A stretch of DNA of 64,000 nt, from contig NZ_JAPDRJ010000003.1 of the NCBI RefSeq assembly GCF_040706535.1, forward strand, positions 186,001-250,000. The letters are read 5' to 3'. The position numbers were made by a program, and so were the translations under genes. This document shows positions 55,754-64,000 of this stretch, piece after piece. This DNA comes from Lentisalinibacter orientalis (GTDB taxonomy: Bacteria; Pseudomonadota; Gammaproteobacteria; Steroidobacterales; Woeseiaceae). The notes under the pieces were generated by a model, which was given only the letters and a program-made list of their open reading frames with translations, did not search any database and was not told the origin of the DNA. Within the stretch, counting starts at the first letter, position 1. Each line of letters starts with the position of its first letter.

Positions 55754-58700
55754 CTAGTCGGTCTCCACCCGGTACATCAGGTCCACGGCATGCTGCTCGC
55801 CCGAGCGGGACTCGAGCCGCAGGCGGTCGCTCAGGTCGTAGCGCACCAGCAGCGTGCCGATGGAGTCGAAGATGCCCCAGGCGTATTCCAGGTAGAGGTC
55901 CTCGCTGAGGCGCTTGCCGGCCAGCACCCGTCCGTCGTCGGCACCGCCCTCCACTGCCAGCATATCCAGGCCCACCTCCTGGCTGATCTGGGAGGCGACG
56001 GCGCCGGCCCGGGACAGCCCCAGCGACAGCGCGGCCCGGTTGAGGACGTCGCCCTCGGCCGAAGTGGTGCCCGCCAGCGGCCGGCCGGTCAGCAGATAGG
56101 ACAGGGCCTCGGCTTCCGGCAGCGGCGGCTCGGAGAACACCGTGGAACTGAGCGAGCGCACGGTGCCGCCGATCCGCACGCCGGCCAGCACCTCGCCGGT
56201 ATCGCGCACCGCGCGGATATCCAGCGTAGGGTTGGTGAGCGGGCCCGAGAACGCCAGCTCGCCGCGCTCGACGGTGAGTTCCTGACCATAGGCCTTGTAA
56301 CGGGCGTCGACGAGGCTCAGGCGGCCGAATCCCAGCCAGGGCCGCTCGCTGCCACCCGTGAGTCGCAGGGATCCGGTGAGACCCGTCTCCAGGCCGAACC
56401 CGCGCAGACGCACGGCATCCCCGAGGGCCACCTCCACCTCGACGAATAATGTCGGGCCGAGCCGAGCCGCGCCGGCTTCGGTGCGGCCGTGCACCACCGC
56501 ATCCGGGCTCGTGCGCACCGCATCGCCGCCCAATTCGCGCAGCGTGACGTCCGCCTCCGGCACATTGATGGTGCCCCGCACCTCGAGACGGCTCTCGTCG
56601 AGCAGGATGTCGAGATCCGGGCTCGCGGTGGCCTGCATGTCCGGCAGCCGGACGATGAGGAAATCCTGCCCTTCCACCGTGAAGCGGCTGACCCAGCCCG
56701 CCTCGTCCGCGCGCCGGGTCGTGCCGCGGATGCGCACCGTGCCTTCGCCGGAGCGCGCGCTGCCCTCGTAGTCGACCACGCCCGGCTGGTCCTGCCGGGC
56801 CACCAGCTCCAACTCGCTGATCTCGATGCCCGCGTCGGGGAACAGGAACCCGGCCTCGCGCAGCCGCAGCGCGCCGCCGAGGCGCGGCTCGCGGCGGCTG
56901 CCCGATATCTCGACCCGCCCCATGACGTGGCCCCGGACCTGGGCCAGTTCCGGCACCAGCAACGGCACCATCGAGAGATCGCGGAAGTCCAGCCGCAGGA
57001 GGCCATCCACCGGGGCCGCCGGATCGAACAGGTCCGCCGTCTGCAGCCGTGCCTCTCCGTCGCCCTGCTCGCCCAGGTCCAGGTTCGCCTCGATGCGGGC
57101 GGCATTGCGCTCCACCGACGCCCTGGCGGTGAAGGAACGGATTTCGAGCTCCGTCTGTCGGTCCTCGTCCAGCATGACCTCGATGCGGGCGTCCTCTGCG
57201 GTCAGATCGGCGCCGCCGTCCAGGACACCTGCCTGCCAGGTCAGATCGGTCCGACCCGCAGCTTCGCCCTCGAAACGCGAGCCGGCGGGGAAAAGCGGTG
57301 CGAGCAGCGCGGCGGGTAACCGTCGGACGTCCGCATTTACCCGGACGGCCTCCGCATCACGGGACGCCTCGAGACACAGGGTGCCGCGCCCCTCGCCGGT
57401 CAGGCAGGCGCGGCCCAGTGTGATCGCCGGTGGCGCCACGGCCAGGGCGACGGATTCGTCCAGCCGCCAGTCGCCGAATTGCGGCTGGCTGATGCGCAGG
57501 GCGCGCAGCTGTCCCGACCATCCCCCGTCAGCCAGGCCGCCGGTGGCCTGCAGGTCAGCTGTTCCGGAATCCGCTTCCAATTCCAGCGCCAACTCGTGAG
57601 AATCTGGCGCGCCATTCGCCCGGACACGCAGCGAGGCGAGGCTCACGGCACCGGCTTCGACCTGCGCGGCCACGAGCCGCAACCGTGAGCCCGAGGCCGC
57701 GGGAGTCACCTGCAGACTGGACGGCCCGATCGACAGGCCGTCCCAACGCAGACCATCGGTCTCGAGCGTTCCGTCGAGCGCCGGGTCGGCGAAAGAACCG
57801 GACAGCGCCACCTCTCCGCGCAGATCGCCCTGCAAGGCCGGCCAGAGCGCCGCCACGCGGGGTGCCTGCACGGTGAGGCCCAGATCGGGCTCCGGCGCCA
57901 GGCGCCCATCCAGCGTGAGACGATTGTCCCCGACTGCGAATTCCACGCCCCGGGCGGTGGCCTTGCCGCCCTCGCCGAGCTCCATTTCGCCGCGTCCGGC
58001 CAGGGGCTCGCCCCCATAACGGCCGGTCAGTTCCTCGATTCGCAGTATCCCTTCGGGCGTCGCTCCCTCCGGCCATCGGCCCGTGCTGCGGCCGCTGGCC
58101 GAGAGCGTCCCCTGCAGCGGCGCCCCCCATGCGCCGGTCGCGAGTTCCCGAAGGCGAAACGCCACGTCCCACCGCCGGGAAGGCAGCAGACCCAGGCGGC
58201 CCTCCGCCTCCAGACTCCCCGCCTCGCTCTCGAGCCGCAGGCGCTCGACCTCCAGCGACTCGAGGCTGCCGCGGCCCGCGGCCTGCGCGTTCACGGCGGG
58301 GACGCCGTCCGTCGTCAGCCGTGCCTGCGCCTCGGCCGTGTAGGCGTCGAGCCAGCCTTCCAGCGTGACGCGACCCTCGACCACGGCAAGAACCCGGCCG
58401 CCGCCCACAGGGAACTCCAGGGTGGCCACTTCGTTCCGGAGCCGGGCATGGAAGCCGGCCTCGTTGAGTTCCACGGTGCCTTCCGTGCGCACCTCTTCGG
58501 GCTCGCTCAGCCGGTGCGTCACCGTCCAGGCGTCGGCGTCGCCCTCGATCCGGCCCGACCCCGCCAGAGCCGGCCCGGCCTCGTCGCCCCCGTAGCGCCA
58601 GTCCGCGAGCAGCCGGAGCCGGTATGGCGGCACGAACCGGGCCTCGCCCCTGGCATCCAGACCCAGCCAGTCACTATCGAGGACCAGCCGATCCACCTCC

Positions 58701-59194
58701 AGCCGGCTGTCACGCATCCCGGCCGCCAGGTCGATCACACGGGCCGAGCGGGACCAGCCCGGACCGCTCACCCGTACGTCTTCCAGTCGGCCGTCCTCGA
58801 TGGCGAGCGGTACCGGCATGCGAAACCGGAACCGGCCGCCGGGTTCCGGCGGCTCCTCCGCCTCCCCCTCCGCGACGGTCACCGAGACACCGCGGGCCCG
58901 CAGCCGCTCGAGCCGGATGTCCCGGCGGATCAGGGGCCAGGGGTCGAGTTCCAGCTCCAGTTGCCGCATCTCGACGGTCACCCCCTCGCCCCGCCAGGCG
59001 CCGCCGCGAAGCACGACGCCCCCGGCCAGGGTACCGTCCACTTCGCCCAGTTCCAGCGCCGACGGCAGATAGGGTTGCGCCGCCTCCAGGGTCAGGCGCA
59101 GGCCGGCGGGCGTCGCCACCACCAGTGCCGTCAGGACGACGGCGGCCGCGATCAGGCCGATCAGCAGGTACAGGATGCCGCGGAACACGCGCAT
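55754..59194 (-). CDS. tamB: Translocation and assembly module protein TamB
   Basis: An 1146-residue inner-membrane-anchored AsmA-like bridge protein that, with TamA, helps outer-membrane protein insertion and phospholipid transport. One N-terminal membrane anchor (about 4-26, YLLIGLIAAAVVLTALVV), a very long beta-rich region made of repeating AsmA-like strands, and the DUF490 C-terminal domain with GRLSLVDARYKAYGQELTVERG and a C-terminus of alternating residues (LLVRYDLSDRLRLESRSGEQ). Start ATG 59194 shares a base with the tamA stop (TGATG), so it is translationally coupled. The frame continues open upstream but that is inside tamA. Confidence 0.92.
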   Translation of the reverse strand: MRVFRGILYLLIGLIAAAVVLTALVVATPAGLRLTLEAAQPYLPSALELGEVDGTLAGGVVLRGGAWRGEGVTVEMRQLELELDPWPLIRRDIRLERLRARGVSVTVAEGEAEEPPEPGGRFRFRMPVPLAIEDGRLEDVRVSGPGWSRSARVIDLAAGMRDSRLEVDRLVLDSDWLGLDARGEARFVPPYRLRLLADWRYGGDEAGPALAGSGRIEGDADAWTVTHRLSEPEEVRTEGTVELNEAGFHARLRNEVATLEFPVGGGRVLAVVEGRVTLEGWLDAYTAEAQARLTTDGVPAVNAQAAGRGSLESLEVERLRLESEAGSLEAEGRLGLLPSRRWDVAFRLRELATGAWGAPLQGTLSASGRSTGRWPEGATPEGILRIEELTGRYGGEPLAGRGEMELGEGGKATARGVEFAVGDNRLTLDGRLAPEPDLGLTVQAPRVAALWPALQGDLRGEVALSGSFADPALDGTLETDGLRWDGLSIGPSSLQVTPAASGSRLRLVAAQVEAGAVSLASLRVRANGAPDSHELALELEADSGTADLQATGGLADGGWSGQLRALRISQPQFGDWRLDESVALAVAPPAITLGRACLTGEGRGTLCLEASRDAEAVRVNADVRRLPAALLAPLFPAGSRFEGEAAGRTDLTWQAGVLDGGADLTAEDARIEVMLDEDRQTELEIRSFTARASVERNAARIEANLDLGEQGDGEARLQTADLFDPAAPVDGLLRLDFRDLSMVPLLVPELAQVRGHVMGRVEISGSRREPRLGGALRLREAGFLFPDAGIEISELELVARQDQPGVVDYEGSARSGEGTVRIRGTTRRADEAGWVSRFTVEGQDFLIVRLPDMQATASPDLDILLDESRLEVRGTINVPEADVTLRELGGDAVRTSPDAVVHGRTEAGAARLGPTLFVEVEVALGDAVRLRGFGLETGLTGSLRLTGGSERPWLGFGRLSLVDARYKAYGQELTVERGELAFSGPLTNPTLDIRAVRDTGEVLAGVRIGGTVRSLSSTVFSEPPLPEAEALSYLLTGRPLAGTTSAEGDVLNRAALSLGLSRAGAVASQISQEVGLDMLAVEGGADDGRVLAGKRLSEDLYLEYAWGIFDSIGTLLVRYDLSDRLRLESRSGEQHAVDLMYRVETD

Positions 59195-61017
59195 CAGAGG
59201 TCGGGCCCCAGGGCGATGTGCAGGCGCACGCTGCGATCCGGGTCGTCGAACGGATGGGCGAGGTACAGGCGCAGCGGCCCGACCGGCGAGCGCCACCGCA
59301 GCCCGATGCCGGCACCGACGCTGGGCGACCAGTCCAGCTGGTCGAACGCGTTGCCGGCATCCACGAACACCGCACCGGCGAAGTTGCCGAACAGGTCGTG
59401 GACGTACTCCAGGCGTGCGGTCGCCAGGCGGGTGCCGCCGACCACGTTGCCTTCCTCGTCGGTGGGTCCCAGGGTCTGGTAGCCGTAGCCCCGGACGCTG
59501 GCATCGCCGCCGGCGAAGAAGCGAAACTCGGGCGGCAGCTTGTCCAGTTCGCTCTTCATCGTCACGCCGAGTTCGGTGCCTGCGATCAGCTTGCCCTTCG
59601 GCCCCAGCGGATACACGAAGCGGAAGTAGCCGGAGAACTGGACGAAGCTGGTCGTGGACCCGATGGCCTGGTGCGTGCCCCTCGCTTCCACTCCCACGCT
59701 GTAGCCGCGGCGGGGATTGACGTCCCAGTCGAACCGGGCCCGGCTGAACGCGAGCGACGGCAGGACCAGCACGCTGTCGTCGCTGTCCGTGCTCACCTGA
59801 TAATCCCAGTAGCCGAGTTCGAGACCCTCCGTGCGCAGCCAGTCGCCGCCGAGCTTGGTCACGCGTTTTACCCCGAAGGTCGCACTGTCGGTCTCCGACG
59901 TATCGGTGTCTTCGTTGCGCAGGCCCGCGTTGTAGCTCAGCCACTCGACCGTGGGATCGCCGACGGGCAAGCGGTAGCTGGCCGTGAGGAAAGACTCGAC
60001 GTCCGAGGCCAGCAGCTCGGCCCGCAGGCGGTGGCCCCGGTCGTTCACGCGCATGTTCTCGTAGCCGCCTCGCAGCCGCAGGCCGCCGTCCGTCGAAGCC
60101 CCCATGCCCACGTTGTACTCGATGCGGGTCGCCGGCGTGAGGCGCACCGTCACCGGGATGCGGTGGTCGGGCGAGACGCTGAGGTCCGGCTCGATACGCA
60201 CGCTGCGGAAATACCCGCTGGTGAGCATGGCCTGATAGGCGTCGCTGACCAGGGCCGCGTCGTAAGGGACTCCCTCCGAGAGGTCCAGGAACGCGCGCAC
60301 CAGACTCGGCTCGAGAAAGTCCTGCTCGACGGTGATCTCGCCCACCCGGTAGCGGGGCCCGGAAGCGAAATGCAGGGTGACGTCGGCCGCCTGCTGCTCC
60401 GGCCACACGTCGATACGGGCCGCCGTGAAATCCGCCTCGACGTAACCCCGCTCCGCGGCGGCGATGCGCAGGCGATCCTTGTACGCTGCGTAGTCGCCGT
60501 GATGCAGCGGCTCGCCTTCCCGCGGACGGCCCTCCCGCGCTTCGACCAGGAAAGCCGGATCCTCTTCGGCGGCCCCGCCGATGCGGACCTCCACTTCCCG
60601 GTAGCGCGTGCGTGGCCCGGCATCGACGACCACGGTCGCCAGCCAGCAGCCTTCACGCTCCAGGTCCAGCGTCTTCTCGAAGGTCGGGCCGTAATAGCCC
60701 AGCGCCCTCAGCGCGTCGGTAATCTCCTGGTCCAGGTTGCGGAAACCCCGCCGCACCCGCCAGGCGGGCGCGTCGCAGGGCTCGTCCGCGAGGCCCGCGA
60801 AGGACCGGGCGTTGCCGAGGAGTTCACCCTCGATGCCCTCGATGAGCAGCTCGGCCCTGGCGGCGGGCACCGCCAGGGTGGCAATGCTTGCGGCAGCCAG
60901 CAGAACGGCCGCGAACAGGCCCGCAATCCCGCCGCTCCGCCTGCCCGCACCGGCGGCGCTTTCGCTCCCCCCTGACGCAGACGCACAGCGGTCCGTCAGA
61001 ACTCCTCCCCGGTCCAC
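59194..61017 (-). CDS. tamA: Translocation and assembly module outer-membrane protein TamA
   Basis: Omp85-family outer-membrane protein of 607 residues. Signal region about 28-54 (GLFAAVLLAAASIATLAV ... AARA), three POTRA domains at about 55-265, and a 16-strand barrel with the Omp85 hallmark in FAGGDASVRGYGYQTLGP (RGY loop) and a C-terminal strand RLHIALGPDL. The N-terminal 25 residues before the signal are unusual and the GTG start at 61017 overlaps the preceding amidohydrolase gene by 22 bases; a start nearer to the GGGGAGGAG at 61003-61011 would need a non-standard codon. Directly coupled to tamB. Confidence 0.9.
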   Translation of the reverse strand: MDRGGVLTDRCASASGGSESAAGAGRRSGGIAGLFAAVLLAAASIATLAVPAARAELLIEGIEGELLGNARSFAGLADEPCDAPAWRVRRGFRNLDQEITDALRALGYYGPTFEKTLDLEREGCWLATVVVDAGPRTRYREVEVRIGGAAEEDPAFLVEAREGRPREGEPLHHGDYAAYKDRLRIAAAERGYVEADFTAARIDVWPEQQAADVTLHFASGPRYRVGEITVEQDFLEPSLVRAFLDLSEGVPYDAALVSDAYQAMLTSGYFRSVRIEPDLSVSPDHRIPVTVRLTPATRIEYNVGMGASTDGGLRLRGGYENMRVNDRGHRLRAELLASDVESFLTASYRLPVGDPTVEWLSYNAGLRNEDTDTSETDSATFGVKRVTKLGGDWLRTEGLELGYWDYQVSTDSDDSVLVLPSLAFSRARFDWDVNPRRGYSVGVEARGTHQAIGSTTSFVQFSGYFRFVYPLGPKGKLIAGTELGVTMKSELDKLPPEFRFFAGGDASVRGYGYQTLGPTDEEGNVVGGTRLATARLEYVHDLFGNFAGAVFVDAGNAFDQLDWSPSVGAGIGLRWRSPVGPLRLYLAHPFDDPDRSVRLHIALGPDL

Positions 61018-62405
61018 GGCCTCACGTAGGCCGGCGGCAGGCCGCTGTCCGGCGCGCCGGCCGGATCACGGTACCGGTCGCGCAGCAGGGTCTGCCGGCT
61101 CCGCATGGGCACGGCCTCGCCGTCGATGAAGACCTGGTCGGGGAAGCTGGTGACTTCCAGCGGGTCGCCGTCCCAGACGACCAGGTCGGCGGTCAGGCCG
61201 GGCCGGATCGCGCCCAGTTCGTCGCCCAGGCCGAAGACCTCGGCCGGTGCCCGGGTGATGGCCCGCAGTCCCTCGTGCCAGGGTAGCCCGTGGGCCACCG
61301 CGTTGCCGGCCGCCTGGGTCATGTTGCGCGGGTTGTGGCTGTCGCCGGCCGAGAAAACGAGGGTGACCCCCGCCTCGTGCAGCCGCGCGGCGTTCTCCAG
61401 GGTGGCTTCCAGCCTATCGAAGTCGGCGGGCAGATTCGCGAGCGGATTCAGTATTACGGGCACGCCCGCGGCGGCGAGCTCGTCGGCCCGCATCCAGGCC
61501 TCGGACCCGCCCGAGATCACGAGGCGCAGGCCGTGTGCGCGGGCCAGCGCCAGCGCCGCGTCGATGTCGCTCGCCCGCTCGACGTTGACCACCAGCGGCA
61601 GGTCGCCCGCGAGCACGGGCTGCAGTGCCTCGAGGTCCTCCGCACTCACGCTGAGCGTGCGGCGCTCGCCCCGTGCATAAGCCTCGGCGTTGTCCGCGTA
61701 TTCCGCCGCGTCACGCAGCGCGCTCTGCAGCCGCAGCAGGGCCTCCGCGCGGGAGCCGAACGCGACCGCGCCGCCGGCACTGCCGAGCCTCGCAAACAGG
61801 GCGACGCGTTCCCTCGTGACGGAATCCGGATGGCCCGACAGGGAGATGACGGTGCCCAGGCCGGAGATGACGCTGCTGCGTACGCCCGCCTCGTCCGGCG
61901 CGGAAGACGTGGGCGCGACCAGCGCCCGGGTGACACCCTCGATACGGTTGATCGCGATCAGCGTGGAGCGCGGATTGATGGCGGGCGCTACGGTGAAGGA
62001 CGCCGTATAACGCTCACCCCGCTGCACGTGGTCCACCGTGGTGGATTCCAGGCTGATCTCCTCCACGCCCAGCACGCTGGCCGGATCGAACAGCCCGGGT
62101 GTAATCACCTTGCCGGCGGCGTCGATCCGCCGGGCCCCGGCCGGGATCTCGACGTCCGTACCCACGGCCGCAATACGCCCGTCCTCGATCAGCACCACGG
62201 CCGGCGAGAGCGTGCCTTCGGGGCCCATCGTGTGGACCGTCGCGCCGGTGATCGCGACCGGGATATTGCCATTCGAACGGCCATTCGACCCGTCACTCGA
62301 CCCGCCGTCCGAACCGGTGGCCGAGGCGACGACAGGGGCGGACATGGCAGCCGCGAGGCAGAGTGCCGTTAGCAGGCGTCCTCTCCGATGATTCGTGCGA
62401 GTCAT
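60996..62405 (-). CDS. Amidohydrolase-superfamily protein lacking the HxH metal motif
   Basis: A 469-residue exported protein: signal peptide about 1-30 (LLTALCLAAAMSAPVVASA), then a serine/glycine-rich linker (SDGGSSDGSNGRSNG), then an imidazolonepropionase/dihydroorotase-like barrel. Start of barrel reads VITPGLFDPASVLGVEE where active members have PGLIDxHxH; the two metal histidines are replaced. Later motifs FSAGDSHNPRNMTQ and GAIRPGLTADLVVWDGDPLE are kept. So this is probably an inactive partner or a changed metal site. ATG at 62405 overlaps the stop of the upstream active-type amidohydrolase as ATGA, and its end overlaps tamA. Confidence 0.85.
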   Translation of the reverse strand: MTRTNHRRGRLLTALCLAAAMSAPVVASATGSDGGSSDGSNGRSNGNIPVAITGATVHTMGPEGTLSPAVVLIEDGRIAAVGTDVEIPAGARRIDAAGKVITPGLFDPASVLGVEEISLESTTVDHVQRGERYTASFTVAPAINPRSTLIAINRIEGVTRALVAPTSSAPDEAGVRSSVISGLGTVISLSGHPDSVTRERVALFARLGSAGGAVAFGSRAEALLRLQSALRDAAEYADNAEAYARGERRTLSVSAEDLEALQPVLAGDLPLVVNVERASDIDAALALARAHGLRLVISGGSEAWMRADELAAAGVPVILNPLANLPADFDRLEATLENAARLHEAGVTLVFSAGDSHNPRNMTQAAGNAVAHGLPWHEGLRAITRAPAEVFGLGDELGAIRPGLTADLVVWDGDPLEVTSFPDQVFIDGEAVPMRSRQTLLRDRYRDPAGAPDSGLPPAYVRPWTGEEF

Positions 62406-63772
62406 TCCGGGCCTCCTGTCCGCCGAGTGGTGCCGAGCGTGAAATCCGTGACCGGCTGGCGCCCGGGGTCCGTGCGGTCGTAGACCAGCGCGCCGTCGAT
62501 GTAGACCTCGTCGGCCCGCGTATACACGCTGAACGGGTCGCCGCTCCAGATCACGACGTCCGCCATCTTGCCGGCCTCCAGCGTGCCGGTGACGTCGTCG
62601 ACGCCGAGGGCGCGGGCCGCGTTGCGGGTGAGCCAGGTCATGGCCACCTCGGGCTCGACCGGGATGCCGGCCCGGTTGGCCGCTGCCATGGCCTTGGCGG
62701 CCTCCTGGTTCAGGCGCTGTATCCCCTCGTCGGAATCGGAATGGATAATCGCACAGCCGCCCGCCGCGTCCACCAGCGGACCGTTCTCCCGCACCGCGTC
62801 GTAGGCTTCCAGCTTGAAACCCCACCAGTCCGCCCACACGGCGGCGCAGGCATCGTGCTCGGCCAGCAGATCGGCGATCTTGTACGCCTCCACGGCGTGG
62901 TGGAAGGCGGTGACGCGGTAGCCGAACTCCTCCGCCACATCCAGCATGATCGCCATCTCGTCGGCGCGATAACAATGGTTGTGCACGAGTATCTCGCCCC
63001 GCAGCACACCGGCGAGCGTCTCCAGGCCCAGGTCCCGCGCCGGCGGCTCCCCGTCACCCGCTGCCGCTGCCTCCAGCTTCTCCAGATACGCGGCGGCCTC
63101 GATCCACGCCCTGCGATAACCCGCCACATTACCCATCCGGGTGGACGGCGCCTGGTTGCGTTCTCCGTACACCCCTTTCGGATTCTCGCCGCAGGCCATC
63201 TTCAGGCCGTGCGGAGCGTCCGGGAATTTCATCTGCTGGACCGTGCGGGAGGGGACGTTCTTTAGCGTGACGGTGCGCCCGCCGATCAGATTTGCCGAGC
63301 CGGGCAGGATCTGCAGCGTCGTGACGCCGCCCGCGAGTGCGGTGGCAAAGCCGGGGTCCTGGGGCCAGACCGCATGCTCCGCCCACACCTCGGCCGTCAC
63401 CGGCGCGGTCATCTCGTTGCCATCCGAATGGGCGGCCAGGGCCGGCGAGGGATAGACACCGAGGTGGGAGTGCACGTCGATGAGGCCCGGGGTCACCCAG
63501 CGCCCCTCCGCTTCCACGACGCGGGCGCCCCGGGGCGCGTCGAGCCCGCTGCCGACTGCCGCCACCAGCCCGTCGCGCAGGACCACGTCGGCCTCTTCGA
63601 GCCGCTGGCCGGTCCCGGTCAGGACCGTGGCGCCGCGGATGAGCACCGGCCCGGCGGAAGGCGGTTCGTACGTGGAGTCGTAAGGCCGCGGCTGCGGGGC
63701 CTCGTCGGCGCCGCAGGCCGCGAGCAACAGGGCCGCACAGGCGGCCGAGAGCGTTTTCCAACCGGCTTGCAT
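62402..63772 (-). CDS. Amidohydrolase-superfamily lipoprotein
   Basis: A 456-residue predicted lipoprotein: lipobox LLAAC at about 17-21, then a metal-dependent amidohydrolase. Metal motif PGLIDVHSHLGVYPSP near 94-109 (HxH present), HNHCYRADEMA near 262, FHHAVEAYK near 285, and the aspartate/substrate region IIHSDSDEGIQRL near 333; C-terminal GTLEAGKMADVVIWSGDP. Likely extracytoplasmic hydrolysis of a cyclic amide, peptide or similar. ATG at 63772 with CGAGGA upstream. First gene of the operon amidohydrolase-amidohydrolase-tamA-tamB. A perfect FNR-type palindrome (63880) lies 108 bases upstream. Confidence 0.87.
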   Translation of the reverse strand: MQAGWKTLSAACAALLLAACGADEAPQPRPYDSTYEPPSAGPVLIRGATVLTGTGQRLEEADVVLRDGLVAAVGSGLDAPRGARVVEAEGRWVTPGLIDVHSHLGVYPSPALAAHSDGNEMTAPVTAEVWAEHAVWPQDPGFATALAGGVTTLQILPGSANLIGGRTVTLKNVPSRTVQQMKFPDAPHGLKMACGENPKGVYGERNQAPSTRMGNVAGYRRAWIEAAAYLEKLEAAAAGDGEPPARDLGLETLAGVLRGEILVHNHCYRADEMAIMLDVAEEFGYRVTAFHHAVEAYKIADLLAEHDACAAVWADWWGFKLEAYDAVRENGPLVDAAGGCAIIHSDSDEGIQRLNQEAAKAMAAANRAGIPVEPEVAMTWLTRNAARALGVDDVTGTLEAGKMADVVIWSGDPFSVYTRADEVYIDGALVYDRTDPGRQPVTDFTLGTTRRTGGPE

Positions 63773-63879
63773 CGTTTTCCTCGGGGTCGGATGGGAGCGC
63801 CAGATCCTAACATGACGACGGCCCGGCACCGCCTTCCCCAACGACGGGTCCGGCGTGTCAGCGAGCGGAGCGGGCCGCC

Positions 63880-63893
63880 TTGACGGCTGTCAA
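63880..63893. promoter_or_regulatory. Perfect FNR/FixK-type palindrome TTGAC-GGCT-GTCAA
   Basis: A 14-bp palindrome matching the FNR/DNR family form TTGA-N6-TCAA, 108 bases ahead of the amidohydrolase-tam operon. It differs from the three boxes at 33-39 kb, whose right half is GCAA. It overlaps the stop codon of the partial minus-strand frame at the edge, so chance is possible. Confidence 0.35.
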
Positions 63894-64000
63894 TCGGTCC
63901 CGGCTTCGGTATCTCCGTCGGCGGCAGCGCCGTGGCGACCGGCGCCGGCCGCGAAACGCCGGGCACCGGTCGAACTCTCGCCACTGTCCAGGGTGGCGCG
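63890..64000 (-). CDS. Probable C-terminal end of a gene continuing beyond the window
   Basis: A minus-strand frame enters from the right edge and ends at a TGA at 63890, giving 36 residues (begins RATLDSGESSTGARRFAAGA, ends DGDTEAGTD). The mix of small and acidic residues is like the disordered tails of other proteins here. Too short to name. It could also be a chance open frame. Confidence 0.3.
   Translation of the reverse strand, partial: RATLDSGESSTGARRFAAGAGRHGAAADGDTEAGTD

Noticed and set aside
1..64000. tRNA, rRNA, CRISPR arrays, insertion sequences, prophage
   Set aside because: Reading both strands I found no cloverleaf-like gene, no regularly spaced repeats with spacers, no transposase or integrase and no long terminal inverted repeats.

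Overview
The window is uniformly GC-rich, densely coded bacterial chromosome with no rRNA, tRNA, insertion sequence, phage gene or CRISPR array that I can see. Gene content (PilZ, TamA/TamB, NhaR, FadJ-type beta-oxidation enzyme, DksA-type zinc finger, ArfB, CsrA paralog) points to a gammaproteobacterium. A large Mrp antiporter operon joined to a sodium/bicarbonate transporter (SbtA/SbtB), a bacterial voltage-gated sodium channel and NhaR suggest a salt- or alkali-adapted, possibly autotrophic organism, in the style of the Ectothiorhodospiraceae. The taxonomic placement is inference, not a search result.

Layout. 0-7 kb: pilZ, a double cNMP-binding/rhodanese protein, a fused beta-oxidation enzyme, an EEP-family hydrolase, a TIR-like protein, a ferredoxin-NADP reductase and a glycerophosphodiester phosphodiesterase. 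7-11.5 kb: a cell-surface signalling set (ECF sigma factor, FecR-like regulator, TonB-dependent receptor with STN domain). 11.7-14 kb: CorA, an SDR oxidoreductase, a DksA-type protein. 14-25.7 kb: a sodium module. The minus-strand operon mrpE-F-G-(A'B)-C-D-(A-like)-(99-aa protein)-(third D-like)-sbtA-sbtB is tightly coupled, mostly by ATGA-type overlaps. Divergent from it are a BacNav channel (filter TLESWSM), an NhaR regulator and a DUF533/TerB-like protein closed by a strong intrinsic terminator.

25.8-39 kb: an acetyl-phosphate and stress-metabolism island: acetate kinase, phosphoketolase, an ADP-forming acyl-CoA synthetase/GNAT fusion, two response regulators, an RNase HII with a changed GRG motif, a double-HAD fusion, a Crp/Fnr regulator and a 56-residue membrane protein. 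Three near-identical 14-bp FNR-like boxes (TTGA-N6-GCAA) sit in three divergent intergenic regions here, which suggests one local regulon run by the Crp/Fnr protein.

39-49 kb: a tandem GST-N/glutaredoxin-fold protein, an FAD lactone oxidase-like enzyme, a CopD-like membrane protein, an unrecognised conserved-looking protein, a small lipoprotein, glutamate dehydrogenase, cardiolipin synthase, ArfB, a Frag1/DRAM-like membrane protein and a NERD-like membrane protein. 48.7-52.5 kb: an apparent ether-lipid locus with an alkyl-DHAP-synthase-like oxidase next to an alkylglycerol-monooxygenase-like fatty-acid hydroxylase, plus a lipoprotein methyltransferase. 52.6-64 kb: a PLP decarboxylase, CrcB, a CsrA paralog, nitronate monooxygenase, and an operon of two amidohydrolases (one without its HxH metal motif) running into tamA-tamB. 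A probable gene end lies at the right edge.
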